DNA of 64,000 nt from Actinomycetospora corticicola (GCF_013409505.1 NZ_JACCBN010000001.1:5022001-5086000), one strand, 5' to 3'; positions 43,343-54,169 are shown, counted from the first letter of the stretch. Numbers and translations are program-made. Notes: generated by a model not told the origin, from the sequence alone.

Positions 43343-44059
43343 TCATCCCAGCAGCGACAGCACGGCCCCGAGCCCGCGTTCACCGAGGCGGAACTCGCTC
43401 GGCAGCAGGAAGGCCCGGCACCCCGCCGCCACCGCCCCGCCGTCGCGGGCGGGGTTGTCGCCGACCATGAGCGTCGCCCGGGGGTCGACCCCGAGCGCGG
43501 TGCAGGCCGTGGTGAACATCGCGGGCTCCGGCTTCTCGACGCCGAGCTCGCAGGAGAGCACCCAGGTCCCGACGAGGTGCTCGACGCCGGCCGCGCGGGC
43601 GTGCACCCGGATGTCCCACCCGATGTCGGAGACCACGCCGACCCGCACCCCGCGGTCGGCCAGGGCCTGCAGGACCTCGGCGCTGTCGGGGTAGGGCACC
43701 CAGGCCTCGGGCGCCCGCAGCAGGTCGATCGCCGTGTCCTCGATCCCGCGGAGCGCTCCGACCTGCGCGAACCACATCCGCATGGCCGCGCGGTGGGCGT
43801 CGTCCGAGAGGTCGCGACCCCGCTGCGCGGCGGCGACGCCGGGTCGGGCGGCGGCCGTGGCGAGGTCGTCCAGCGTGGCCGCGCAAGGGATCTCGCGGGT
43901 CGCCGCGAGACCCACCGACCGCAACCAGGCGGGGGTGTCGATCATGTGGAAGAGCGTGTTGGAGAAGTCGAACAGCACGGCCTCGACCGGGGGCACCGGG
44001 TCGCGGCGCTGGGCGTCCGTGGGCTCGTAGGCGGCGGTCAGGTCGAACAGGGCACGCAC
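43343..44059 (-). CDS. HAD-family hydrolase
   Basis: 238-aa haloacid-dehalogenase-like hydrolase. Motif I reads AVLFDFSNTLFHM (Ser instead of the second Asp of DxD, as in dehalogenase-like members), motif II VGVVSDIG, motif III Lys in GVEKPEP and motif IV MVGDNPARDGG. The cap domain lies between motifs I and II. Substrate unknown. It is convergent with the amidase gene. Confidence 0.85.
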   Translation of the reverse strand: MRALFDLTAAYEPTDAQRRDPVPPVEAVLFDFSNTLFHMIDTPAWLRSVGLAATREIPCAATLDDLATAAARPGVAAAQRGRDLSDDAHRAAMRMWFAQVGALRGIEDTAIDLLRAPEAWVPYPDSAEVLQALADRGVRVGVVSDIGWDIRVHARAAGVEHLVGTWVLSCELGVEKPEPAMFTTACTALGVDPRATLMVGDNPARDGGAVAAGCRAFLLPSEFRLGERGLGAVLSLLG

Positions 44060-44112
44060 GGCGCCCAGTGTGGGTCAGACGGGAGACGGAGCGCAGCGGA
44101 GCTCGACCCGGA

Positions 44113-44841
44113 TCAGCGCGCGGTGGCGACCACGAGCGCGGTGGCGTTGTCCCGGGTCCCGGCGGCCCCTGCCGCGTCGACCACGGCCCGGGCCAGGTCG
44201 GGTGCGGGCACCCGGGCGCAGGTGGCCGCCAGGACGTCCGGGTCCAGGGCGCGGTGGACGCCGTCGGTGGCGAGGAGGAGAGCGGTCGGCTCCGCGATCG
44301 CGGCCAGCCCGACCTCGACGGCCCCGCGCACGGTGCGCACGCTCGTCGTCAGGACGTGGTCGAGGTGGTCGGCGACGGCGATGCCGGACGCGCGCATCTC
44401 GGCCCCGACGGTGTGCTCGCGGGTGAGCGCCTGCGGACCCCCGGGCCCGAGTGCGTACGCGCGGACGTCGCCGACCCAGGCGACGGTCCAGGTCGCCTCG
44501 GCGAGCCGGACGTCGGGGCCCAGGGCGACGGTGAGGGCCGCGTCGCCGGGGAGGCCCGCCCCGAGGAGCACGTCACGGGCGGCGAGCACGGCGAGGTCGG
44601 CCCGGCCGTCGAGGACGGCCGTCCGCACGGCGTGGTCGACCGCGATCCGTGCGGCGCGCGCCGCGGCCGGCGAGTCCCCGACCCCGTCGGCGACGGCGAC
44701 GGCGTGGCGGTGTCCGCGTCCGGTGAAGCCGGCCGCCGCGTCCGCCTGGTGCCGGCGGGGACCGCGGGCGTCGGCCGCCCACCACGACAGCGCCGCCGCC
44801 GCACGCCGCCCCGTCCCCGCGCCCGCCGTCGTCACCGTCAT
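44113..44841 (-). CDS. PP2C-type serine/threonine phosphatase domain protein
   Basis: 242 aa, PPM/PP2C fold with metal-binding pattern HAVAVADGVGDS, TWTVAWVGDVRAYALG, LLLATDGVHRAL and GTRDNATALVV, all in the expected order. Several canonical Asp residues are kept. I chose ATG 44841 for its gaggagg ribosome site. No receptor or kinase gene is adjacent. It may counteract Ser/Thr kinases typical of this phylum. Confidence 0.85.
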   Translation of the reverse strand: MTVTTAGAGTGRRAAAALSWWAADARGPRRHQADAAAGFTGRGHRHAVAVADGVGDSPAAARAARIAVDHAVRTAVLDGRADLAVLAARDVLLGAGLPGDAALTVALGPDVRLAEATWTVAWVGDVRAYALGPGGPQALTREHTVGAEMRASGIAVADHLDHVLTTSVRTVRGAVEVGLAAIAEPTALLLATDGVHRALDPDVLAATCARVPAPDLARAVVDAAGAAGTRDNATALVVATAR

Positions 44842-44918
44842 GTCGGCCTCCTCGTCGTCCCCCGCCACCGTCCGCGCGGAGTCTGTGGGCCGGCTGAGGG
44901 TCCGGTGAGGGGCGGTGA

Positions 44919-45131
44919 TCAGCCGCCGAGGCTGCGCCGGATCTCCTCGAGCTTCGCCCGGGCGGCCTCCGCGCGCTCGGCCTCCTGCCGGTCGAGGTCG
45001 TGCGCCTCCGGCGTCGCGGCGTCCAGCTCGCCGGCGCCGTCGGCCGTCGCCGCGCGCTGCTCGATCCGGTCGCGCACGAAGTCGAAGGTCGGGACGCCGT
45101 CGGCGGTGTAGTCGGGTCCGGGCTCGCTCAT
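44919..45131 (-). CDS. Small acidic/coiled conserved protein
   Basis: 70-aa soluble protein. It begins MSEPGPDYTADGVPTFDFVR and ends in a charged helix (EAERAEAARAKLEEIRRSLGG, shown as KLEEIRRSLGG). The VPTFDFVRDRIE start is common in small actinobacterial proteins of unknown role. It is divergent from hsp20; a HAIR-like element lies between them, so it might share heat-shock control. Confidence 0.65.
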   Translation of the reverse strand: MSEPGPDYTADGVPTFDFVRDRIEQRAATADGAGELDAATPEAHDLDRQEAERAEAARAKLEEIRRSLGG

Positions 45132-45165
45132 GGTCCCAGGCTCCCAGAATCCGGTCGGAGCGGGA

Positions 45166-45186
45166 ATTGAGTCGGGTCGGCTCAGG
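45166..45186. promoter_or_regulatory. HAIR-like HspR operator overlapping a possible promoter
   Basis: ATTGAGT-N7-GCTCAGG matches the HspR-associated inverted repeat CTTGAGT-N7-ACTCAAG at 11 of 14 positions with the exact 7-bp spacer. It lies 58 nt upstream of the hsp20 ATG. TTGAGT (45167-45172) could also serve as a -35 element with TAGGAG (45190-45195) at 17 bp. HspR control of hsp20 (acr2) is known in mycobacteria. Confidence 0.6.
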
Positions 45187-45244
45187 TTGTAGGAGTCAGC
45201 AGCCCGCAAGGTCGGGCTCCCTTCCGAGTCCGAGGAGGACCACC

Positions 45245-45778
45245 ATGAGTTCTGCACTGACCTTCCGGTACCCGCGCTTCGTCGGGCCGTTCGCGCCCTT
45301 CCGCGTGGCCGACGCGCTCGTCCGCAGCAGCGTCCGCACCGCCCGTCCGGCCGAGTCGGCCTGGTTCGTCCCGGCCGCCGACGTGGTCCGCGACGGCGAC
45401 GACGCCGTCGTCCGCGTCGAGCTGCCCGGGGTGGACGTCGCCGCCGATGTCCGCGTCGAGGTCGTCGACCACCGACTCGTCGTCGCCGGTGAGCGTCGCG
45501 AGGAGCACGAGGGCGAGGGGTTCCGCGAGTCGCGGCGCGGCTCGTTCCGTCGCATCTTCGGCCTCCCGCGCCACGTGGACGCCGACGCCGTGAGCGCGTC
45601 GTACGACGCCGGGGTGCTCTCCGTCCGGATCGCGGGTGCGCACGTCGCCCCGCAGCCGGTCACCCCGGAGGCGCGCCGCATCGACATCGCCGGCGTGACG
45701 CCGTCCGCCACCGCGGACGGCACGACCGAGGGCGCGACCGACGGCGCGACCGAGGCTTCCGGCACCGCCGAGGCCTGA
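45245..45778 (+). CDS. Hsp20/alpha-crystallin small heat-shock protein
   Basis: 177-aa small chaperone that holds unfolding proteins. The alpha-crystallin domain spans about residues 45-140 (PAADVVRDGDDAVVRVELPG, VVAGERREEHEG, RIFGLPRHVD, YDAGVLSVRI). ATG 45245 has a gaggagg site 6 nt upstream. The C-terminus has an Ala/Thr/Glu/Gly extension and lacks a clear I-x-I motif at the very end. Preceded by a HAIR-like operator. Confidence 0.92.
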   Translation: MSSALTFRYPRFVGPFAPFRVADALVRSSVRTARPAESAWFVPAADVVRDGDDAVVRVELPGVDVAADVRVEVVDHRLVVAGERREEHEGEGFRESRRGSFRRIFGLPRHVDADAVSASYDAGVLSVRIAGAHVAPQPVTPEARRIDIAGVTPSATADGTTEGATDGATEASGTAEA

Positions 45779-45797
45779 TCCCCGTCCGACCCGGACC

Positions 45798-45831
45798 GAC
45801 GCCCCGCCGGGCCCCCGCCCGGCGGGGCGTC
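45798..45831 (+). terminator. Hairpin terminator after hsp20
   Basis: Perfect 14-bp stem (45798-45811 with 45818-45831, gacgccccgccggg) and 6-nt loop, 19 nt after the hsp20 stop. No T-tract. Confidence 0.75.
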
Positions 45832-45927
45832 GTCGTGTCCGGGCCCGCCGTGACCGGTGCCCGGTGTCGGGGGAGGTCGCTACCATCCGCTGGACCTCGC
45901 CACGTCCGTGATCGCCGGGAGACACCG

Positions 45928-46689
45928 ATGCCTCCGCAGCCCCCGCCGCCCGGCCGTCCCGGTCCCGGGTGGCAGCAGGGCCGGTCCGGGCAGCAGGGTC
46001 AGTACGGGCAGCCGGGACCGTACGGGCAGCCGGGGCCCTACCCGGGCGGGCACGGGGCGCCGCCCCCGCCGCCGCGCCCGCCGACCGGCCCGTTCCCGGC
46101 CCGACCCGGAGGGCCGGGCGGAGCCGGGGGTCCCGCCGCGCCACCCCCGCGTCCGCCGGTGCAGTCCGTCTACGGTCCGGGCGGTCCGAACCGGATGGCC
46201 ACCCCGCCGCCCTCCCGGGCCTCCCGGCTGGCCGTGGTGGCGCTGGTGCTCGCGGTGCTGGTGGCTCCGGTCGGTCTCGTCCTCGGGGTCGTCGCGCGCC
46301 GGCGCATCGCGGCCTCGGCCCGGCCGACCTTCGACACGGTGTTCGAGGAACCGCGCGAGCGGCTCACCGGGCGGGGGAAGGCCACCGCCGCGGTCGTCCT
46401 CGGCGTGGTGCTCACCCTGCTGCAGATCGCCCTCGTGGTCGCCCTGACCGTCGGCATCCCCACCAGCTGGCTGCCGTCCACCGACGTCACGGCCGCCGAG
46501 GTCCAGACCCAGATCGAGCAGGCCACCCGATTGCCTGCGGGCAGCGTCCGGTGCCCCGGGGCGCTCCCGGCCACGGTCGGCGCGACGATCATCTGCACCG
46601 GCACGCAGAACGGTCAGCCGCTGAACCTCAAGGCCACCGTCAGCAGCGTGCAGGGCCGCGACGTCCGCTTCGAGGTCACCCGCGGCTGA
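45928..46689 (+). CDS. Pro/Gly/Gln-rich membrane protein with DUF4190/DUF4333-like parts
   Basis: 253 aa. A disordered N-terminus (residues 1-97) rich in Pro, Gly, Gln and Tyr (repeated YGQPGPYGQPGPY) is followed by two TMs (about 100-122 and 150-175) as in DUF4190 proteins, then a small extracytoplasmic domain (about 185-253) with SVRCPGALPATVGATIICTG, the Cys-x-Cys pattern of DUF4333. A typical actinobacterial envelope protein of unknown function. Stands alone between hsp20 and the YciO gene. Confidence 0.78.
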   Translation: MPPQPPPPGRPGPGWQQGRSGQQGQYGQPGPYGQPGPYPGGHGAPPPPPRPPTGPFPARPGGPGGAGGPAAPPPRPPVQSVYGPGGPNRMATPPPSRASRLAVVALVLAVLVAPVGLVLGVVARRRIAASARPTFDTVFEEPRERLTGRGKATAAVVLGVVLTLLQIALVVALTVGIPTSWLPSTDVTAAEVQTQIEQATRLPAGSVRCPGALPATVGATIICTGTQNGQPLNLKATVSSVQGRDVRFEVTRG

Positions 46690-46692
46690 GCC

Positions 46693-47316
46693 TCACCACC
46701 GCCAGACGCGCTCCTCGCCCGCGCCCTGCCGGACGATCTCCGGCTCCGGCCCCGACAGGTCGACCACCGTCGTCGGCTCCTTGCCCTGGTCGCCGGAGTC
46801 GAGCACGGCGTCGACCTGGTGCTCCAGCCGCTCGGCGATCTCCCAGCCCTCGGTGGGCGGCTCGGACTCGCCGGGGAGGAGCAGCGTGCTCGACAGGAGC
46901 GGCTCGCCGAGCTCGTCGAGCAGGTCGCGGGTCACGGCGTTGTCCGGGATGCGCACCCCCACCGTGCGCTTCTTCGGGTGGGCCAGCCGCCGGGGGACCT
47001 CGCGCGAGGCGGGCAGGATGAAGGTGAACGGGCCCGGGGTCGCGGCCTTCACCGCCCGGAAGATCGGGTTGGAGACCTCGACGAACTGTCCGAGCTGGGC
47101 GAAGTCGCGGCACACCAGGGTGAAGTGGTGGCGGTCGTCGAGGTGCCGGATCGAGCGGATCCGGTCGACCGCGTCGCGGGCGTCGACCCGACAGCCCAGG
47201 GCGAACCCGGAGTCGGTCGGGTAGACGATCAACCCGCCGTCGCGGAGCAGCGCCACGACCTGCGCGATGGTCCGCCGCTGCGGATTCTGCGGGTGCACGT
47301 CGTAGAACCTGGCCAC
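46693..47316 (-). CDS. YrdC/YciO-family (Sua5-like) protein
   Basis: 207 aa with the YrdC fold: NPQRRTIAQVVALLRDGGLI, VYPTDSGFALGC, then TPGPFTFILPAS, VGVRIPDN and LLSSTLLLPGE. It resembles the YciO subgroup more than TsaC, so a role in threonylcarbamoyl-AMP synthesis is possible but not assured. Length is normal for YciO. Convergent with the DUF4333-like gene. Confidence 0.85.
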   Translation of the reverse strand: MARFYDVHPQNPQRRTIAQVVALLRDGGLIVYPTDSGFALGCRVDARDAVDRIRSIRHLDDRHHFTLVCRDFAQLGQFVEVSNPIFRAVKAATPGPFTFILPASREVPRRLAHPKKRTVGVRIPDNAVTRDLLDELGEPLLSSTLLLPGESEPPTEGWEIAERLEHQVDAVLDSGDQGKEPTTVVDLSGPEPEIVRQGAGEERVWRW

Positions 47317-47414
47317 CTCCCGCAGCGTAGGCCCCGACGGAAGGACGTGTGGCCGTGCCCGGAACGGGATACGTTCGTGATGCCACCGTGACCCGGGAGC
47401 AGGAGATCACCACC

Positions 47415-47912
47415 ATGGGAGCCCACGCGGCCCGCACGAGCGAGACGGGGCCGACCGCCACCACCACCGGCACCGCCGCGCGCCTCGCGACGACGACACT
47501 GGCGGTCGCCGTCACCGGGATCATCGGCAGCGGGACCGCGCTCGCCCACGACGACGGCGCCGGTCAGCACGGCGGACACGGTCACCACGCGACCTCGGCG
47601 ACCTCCGGGGACCCGGCCGACGAGGCGCGGGCGGAGGCGCAGCGGACGGTGCGGGACACGCTGGCCGATCTCGGGCTCCCCTTCTCCGGGACGCCCGACG
47701 CCGACTCCTCCGACGACGAGGACTCCTCGTCCGACGACCACGACTCCCCGGGTCCGCAGGACTCCTGGTCGGACGCCCGGGCGGACGACGTCGCCACCGC
47801 GGCGCACCCGTCGTCGGGACCTCCGCAGCCGAGCGTCCAGCCGATCGCGGCGTCGTCCGGGACCTCGCAGCTCCCCCCGGTCGGGCAGACGCGCACCGTC
47901 CCCATCCGCTGA
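47415..47912 (+). CDS. Secreted His/Ser/Asp-rich hypothetical protein
   Basis: 165 aa. An N-terminal signal sequence (about residues 1-45, hydrophobic LATTTLAVAVTGIIGSG, likely cleavage ALA-HD) exposes a His-rich mature start (HDDGAGQHGGHGHHATS), then an acidic Ser/Asp stretch (DADSSDDEDSSSDDHDS). ATG 47415 has aggag about 9 nt upstream; GTG 47388 is an alternative. The His cluster could bind metal, and it lies just upstream of corA, but no family is recognised. Confidence 0.68.
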   Translation: MGAHAARTSETGPTATTTGTAARLATTTLAVAVTGIIGSGTALAHDDGAGQHGGHGHHATSATSGDPADEARAEAQRTVRDTLADLGLPFSGTPDADSSDDEDSSSDDHDSPGPQDSWSDARADDVATAAHPSSGPPQPSVQPIAASSGTSQLPPVGQTRTVPIR

Positions 47913-47932
47913 GCACCGTCCGGCGGCGTCCG

Positions 47933-47957
47933 ATCGTTCGTGAGCCGGACGAACGAT
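47933..47957. other. 9-bp perfect hairpin upstream of corA
   Basis: atcgttcgt (47933-47941) pairs with acgaacgat (47949-47957) around a 7-nt loop and is followed by two T (47958-47959). It lies 21 nt after the secreted-protein stop and 51 nt before corA. It may be a weak terminator or an operator/leader structure for corA. Confidence 0.45.
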
Positions 47958-48008
47958 TTCCCGACGGCGGGGTCGTAGCGCGACCTGCCGTCGGGTACCT
48001 GCTCCCGC

Positions 48009-49049
48009 ATGAGCGTCGTCGACAACGCGGTCTACCGGGCCGGCCGCCGGGAGGTCGAGCCGGACACCCTCGACGGCACGCTGAGCGTGCTGCGGGACGA
48101 GGAGTCCAGCGACGGGCGGTCGTCGGCGGACTTCGCGTGGATCGGGCTGCTGCGTCCCGACGACGAGGAGATCGCGGACATCGCGCGCGACTTCGCGCTC
48201 CCCGAGCTCGCCGTCGAGGACGCGGTGCACGCCCACCAGCGGCCCAAGATCGAGCGCTACGACGACGTCGAGTTCGTCGTGCTGCGTCCCGCCTGGTACG
48301 TCGACGCCGAGGAGGACGTCCAGGTCGGCGAGGTCCACCTCTTCCTCGGATCGGACTTCGTCGTCGCCCTGCGACACGCCGAGACCCCGGACCTCGCCGA
48401 CGTCCGGCGGCGCCTCGAGGACGACCCCGGCCTGCTCCGGCTCGGCCCCCGGGCGGTGCTGTACGGCATCCTCGACCGGATCGTCGACGACTACCGGCCC
48501 GTGGTGCACGAGCTGCGCCGGGACATCGACCAGATCGAGACCGAGGTGTTCGGCGGCGACCCCGACGTCTCGCGGCGCATCTACCACCTCTCCCGCGAGG
48601 TGATCGAGTTCCAGCGGGCGACGGACCCGCTGCGCGCCATGCTGCGCACCCTGCTGGACGAGACCGCGGAGGACGAGGGCGCGGTGCAGCTCCACCGCGG
48701 GCTGCGCGACGTGGCCGACCACGTCGAGTCCTGCGTGGAGGCGGCCGACGGCTTCCGGCAGCTGCTCGAACGGCTGCTCACGGTGAACGCCTCGCTCGTC
48801 GGGCAGCGCCAGAACGAGGAGATGCGGCGGCTCTCCGAGACCAGCCTCGCGCAGGGCGACGAGGTGAAGAAGATCTCCAGCTGGGCGGCGATCATCTTCA
48901 CCCCGTCGGTCATCGCCGGCGTCTACGGCATGAACTTCGACGAGATGCCGGAGCTGCACTGGGCCTTCGGCTACCCCTTCGCCGTAGGGCTGATGATCGT
49001 CGCCGCCGTCACGCTGTACCTGATCTTCAAGAGCCGCAACTGGCTGTGA
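48009..49049 (+). CDS. corA: CorA-type magnesium/divalent cation transporter
   Basis: 346-aa CorA-family channel. A large cytoplasmic N-terminal domain and long helix are followed by two C-terminal TMs; the pore signature YGMNF precedes the second TM, and the protein ends in the basic KSRNWL typical of CorA. Selectivity for Mg over Co or Ni is a family expectation, not visible here. ATG 48009 has no strong ribosome site. Confidence 0.92.
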   Translation: MSVVDNAVYRAGRREVEPDTLDGTLSVLRDEESSDGRSSADFAWIGLLRPDDEEIADIARDFALPELAVEDAVHAHQRPKIERYDDVEFVVLRPAWYVDAEEDVQVGEVHLFLGSDFVVALRHAETPDLADVRRRLEDDPGLLRLGPRAVLYGILDRIVDDYRPVVHELRRDIDQIETEVFGGDPDVSRRIYHLSREVIEFQRATDPLRAMLRTLLDETAEDEGAVQLHRGLRDVADHVESCVEAADGFRQLLERLLTVNASLVGQRQNEEMRRLSETSLAQGDEVKKISSWAAIIFTPSVIAGVYGMNFDEMPELHWAFGYPFAVGLMIVAAVTLYLIFKSRNWL

Positions 49050-49056
49050 CCGCCCC

Positions 49057-50337
49057 TCAGGCCCCGGGCGCGCTCGGCACCGGCTGCTCGGCCGGCAGCG
49101 CGTCGAGCCCGGCCCGGATGCCCTCGCCGAGCAGCCGGATCTCCTCGTCGGTGACGATCAACGGCGGCGACACGGCCACGCCCTTCCCGAGCCCGCGCAC
49201 CAGCAGGCCGGCCGCCCGCGCCCCGGCGAGGACCTTGTTGGGCGCGTCGGGCACGGAGGCGAGCACCTCGGGGGTCAGCTCGACCGCGGCCAGCAACCCG
49301 AACCCGGAGCGCACCTCGGCGACGTAGGGGTGGTCGACCAGCGGGGCCAGCGAGGCCTCCAGCGCCGTCTCCAGCTCCTGCCCCTTCGGGATCAGGTCCT
49401 CCCGCTCGTACACGTCGAGCGTGGCGAGCCCGGCGGCGCAGCAGGTGGGGTGCCCGGAGTACGTCGGCCCGTGGCGCAGCGTGCGCTCGCCCGGGGTCGT
49501 CCACCACGGGGCGGCGACGTCCGCGGAGACGAGCACGCCGCCGAGCGGCAGGTAGCCCGCCGTCACGCCCTTGGCGAAGGTGACCAGGTCGGGCTGCACG
49601 CCGAACCGCTCGATCCCGAACCAGGTGCCCAGGCGGCCGAACCCGCAGATGACGCTGTCGATCACGAGCAGCACGCCGTGGCGGCGGCAGAGCTCGGCGA
49701 CGCCCTCGACGTAGCCCGGCGGCGGGATGTGCACGCCGCCCGCGCCCGTGACCGGCTCCATGACGAACGCGGCGATCCGCTCCGGCCCGACGTCGGCGAA
49801 GACCTTCTCGACCCCCTCGAGGTCCTGCGGGGCCACGGTGTTCTCGCCCGCGAGGACGCCCCAGCCCTCCCGGTTCGCGGGGATCCCGACGATCGACGTC
49901 CCGTAGCCGTGGGTGCCGTGGTAGCCCGTCTCGCGGGACACGACGTGCACCCGCTGGTGCTCGCCACGGGCCTGCCAGTAGGACCGGGCGATCTTCACGG
50001 CGGTGTCGATCGCGTCCGCGCCGCCCGAGCCGAGGAACACCTTCGAGTCCGGCCCGGTGGGTGCGAGGGCCGCGAGCCGGTCGGCGAGCTCCAGGGCGGG
50101 ACGGTTCGCGATGTCGGCGAAGCACGAGTAGGCCTCGAGCCGGCTCATCTGGCGCATCGCCGCATCGACGATCTCCTGCCGGCCGTGGCCGACGTTCGCG
50201 TACCAGAGGCTCGCGCACCCGTCGAGGTACGCGCGCCCCGCCTCGTCGTACACCCACGCCCCCTCGGCGCGGTCGACGACGAACTCGTGCTCGCGCACGG
50301 CGGCCATGTCGGAGAAGGGGTGCCACAGGGATCCCAT
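49057..50337 (-). CDS. Class III PLP-dependent aminotransferase
   Basis: 426-aa omega-type aminotransferase. Features: LWHPFSDM at the N-terminus, YLDGCASLWYANVGHG, FLGSGGADAIDTAVKIARSY, the PLP-binding VIDSVICGFGRLG and Schiff-base Lys in TFAKGVTAGYLPLGG. Typical length. It is oriented toward corA, with a 7-nt gap between the two stops. Substrate cannot be assigned; omega-amino acid or polyamine transamination is usual for the class. Confidence 0.9.
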   Translation of the reverse strand: MGSLWHPFSDMAAVREHEFVVDRAEGAWVYDEAGRAYLDGCASLWYANVGHGRQEIVDAAMRQMSRLEAYSCFADIANRPALELADRLAALAPTGPDSKVFLGSGGADAIDTAVKIARSYWQARGEHQRVHVVSRETGYHGTHGYGTSIVGIPANREGWGVLAGENTVAPQDLEGVEKVFADVGPERIAAFVMEPVTGAGGVHIPPPGYVEGVAELCRRHGVLLVIDSVICGFGRLGTWFGIERFGVQPDLVTFAKGVTAGYLPLGGVLVSADVAAPWWTTPGERTLRHGPTYSGHPTCCAAGLATLDVYEREDLIPKGQELETALEASLAPLVDHPYVAEVRSGFGLLAAVELTPEVLASVPDAPNKVLAGARAAGLLVRGLGKGVAVSPPLIVTDEEIRLLGEGIRAGLDALPAEQPVPSAPGA

Positions 50338-50395
50338 GGCCCCGATTCTCGTGACGGGCGCAACCCCCGGGCCGTCCCGTCCTACGGTGACGCGC

Positions 50396-50863
50396 GTGGA
50401 CGTCCGGCCGGTCACCGTCGAGGAGGCGGTGACCCTCGCCTTCGAGCCCGAGGCCTTCGGTGAGCGGTTCGGGCTGGCCCTCGTCGCGGGCTGGGACGAA
50501 CCCGGGACGCTCGAGCCGACGGTCGAGGCGCTGGAGGGCGGTGTCGACCCCCGGTGGCTGACGCACCTGCTCGTGGACGCCGGCGAGGTCGTCGGGATGG
50601 GTGGTTTCACGGGACCGCCGTGCGACGGCGAGGTGGAGGTCGGCTACCACGTCGCGCCCGACCGCCGGGGTCGCGGGCTCGCGACGGCGGCGGTGCGGAC
50701 CTGGGTGGACCGCGCGCGGACGGCCGGTCTCACCCGGGTCCTCGCCCGCACCGCGCCCGGGCCGAACGCGTCGACGACCGTGCTCACGAGATGCGGATTC
50801 GTGCGGGACCGGGGGCGGGAGGAGGAGGCCGCGACGTGGTGGTGGGTGCGCCCGTTGCCGTGA
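50396..50863 (+). CDS. GNAT-family N-acetyltransferase
   Basis: 155 aa. The acetyl-CoA binding motif is YHVAPDRRGRGLATAAVRTW (about residues 80-99), preceded by the EVEVGY strand and followed by the motif B region NASTTVLTRCGFVRDR. GTG 50396 is assumed, since the upstream frame crosses the divergent aminotransferase start. Substrate unknown. Confidence 0.85.
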   Translation: MDVRPVTVEEAVTLAFEPEAFGERFGLALVAGWDEPGTLEPTVEALEGGVDPRWLTHLLVDAGEVVGMGGFTGPPCDGEVEVGYHVAPDRRGRGLATAAVRTWVDRARTAGLTRVLARTAPGPNASTTVLTRCGFVRDRGREEEAATWWWVRPLP

Positions 50864-50986
50864 GACGCACGCCCCACGGGACACGCCGGTCGGGGGGTGT
50901 GGCGGTGCCGCCGAACGGCTAATCCGATCGGCGATGCTGAACACCCCGCGTCCACCGGAAGCGGCCGATGGAGGACAGTGGAGGGC

Positions 50987-52117
50987 GTGACGGTGACGAC
51001 GGGCGAGGTGATCGGTCGGGTCCGGCGCGTCGCGTCCGCCCGCAGCACCCGCGTCGTCCTGGGCGCCCTCGTGGTCACCGGCCTCGTCGTCGGCTGCGTC
51101 CTCATCTGGCCGACCATCGAGGCGGCCGCCTCGGCCCTCGCCGACGCCGACCCGATGTGGGTCACGCTGGCCGTCGCGTGCGAGGCGGGTTCGATCCTCG
51201 CCTTCTCCCTGCTGCACCACCGTCTGCTGCGCGCCGCGGCCGTGCGGGTCCGGTTCCGCGCGGTGGTGATGGTGACCCTCGCGGCGAACGCCCTGCACCT
51301 GACGGTGCCGGGCGGCGCGGCGCTGTCGACCGCCTACACCTTCCGCAAGCGCCGGGCCTGGGGGGCGACGGGTCCCGTCACCACCTGGACGATGGTCGCC
51401 GGCGGCGTCGCGGCGAGCCTCGCGCTGGCCGGGATCGCGGTCGGGTCGGCGCTCGTGGTGAACGGCCGCGCGACCACGCTCGGTCCCCAGCTCCTCCAGC
51501 TCGCCGGGGTGATCGCGCTCGGCGCGCTCATCGTCGTGGTGAGCCGGCGCCCCGGCCTCATCACCGCCGCCGCCTCGGCCGGTCTCCGGCTGGTCAACCG
51601 CGTCCGCCGGCGGCCGCGCGAGACCGGCGTGCCCGAGCTCGTCGCGCAGATCGAGAGCCTCGCGCTCATCGAGCTCGACGGCCGCGGCCGGGTCGTCGTC
51701 GGCCTCTCCGCCCTGTCGAACTGGCTGCTCGACATCTCCTGCCTCGCTGCCTGCTGCGTCGCGGTCGGCGCCAACGGGATGACGATCTCGCTCGTGCTGG
51801 TCGCCTACGCCGCCGCCACCGCGGCCTCCAGCCTCGCGTTCCTGCCGGGTGGGCTCGGCCTCGTCGACGGCGCGCTGCTCGCGGCCCTCGTCGCCGGCGG
51901 GGTCCCCTCGCACCCCGCGCTCGCGGCGGTCCTGCTCTACCGGCTGGTCAGCTTCGTCGGGGTCGCCGCCGCCGGGTGGGGCGCGTGGCTGTGGGTGCAG
52001 ACCCGCGGGACCGTCGACGAGCGCCCGCTGGACGACCGGGTCAGCGCCGACGGCGAGGTGCACACGTTGCCGTTCCCGTCGGTGCGGGCCCGCGACGACG
52101 TGGTGGGCCCCCGCTAG
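50987..52117 (+). CDS. Lysylphosphatidylglycerol synthase TM region-like (YbhN/UPF0104) membrane protein
   Basis: 376-aa polytopic protein with about eight TMs. Family signatures are LTVPGGAALSTAYTF and, near the C-terminus, FLPGGLGLVDGALLAALVAGGV, followed by LLYRLVSFVGVAAAGW. Homologues act as flippases or membrane parts of MprF-like enzymes; no catalytic domain is attached here. GTG 50987 is my best guess among GTGs at 50978, 50987 and 50993, all near ggagg sites. The C-terminal tail is cytoplasmic and charged. Confidence 0.83.
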   Translation: MTVTTGEVIGRVRRVASARSTRVVLGALVVTGLVVGCVLIWPTIEAAASALADADPMWVTLAVACEAGSILAFSLLHHRLLRAAAVRVRFRAVVMVTLAANALHLTVPGGAALSTAYTFRKRRAWGATGPVTTWTMVAGGVAASLALAGIAVGSALVVNGRATTLGPQLLQLAGVIALGALIVVVSRRPGLITAAASAGLRLVNRVRRRPRETGVPELVAQIESLALIELDGRGRVVVGLSALSNWLLDISCLAACCVAVGANGMTISLVLVAYAAATAASSLAFLPGGLGLVDGALLAALVAGGVPSHPALAAVLLYRLVSFVGVAAAGWGAWLWVQTRGTVDERPLDDRVSADGEVHTLPFPSVRARDDVVGPR

Positions 52118-52138
52118 TCCGGCGTCAGTTCGTCGGCG

Positions 52139-54169
<2,031 letters not shown>

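Noticed and set aside
48971-52063. Long minus-strand frame extending from the aminotransferase region into the YbhN-like gene
   Set aside because: Its sequence outside the aminotransferase frame is Arg/Gly/Asp-rich and matches no family; it is a shadow of the genes on the other frame or strand.
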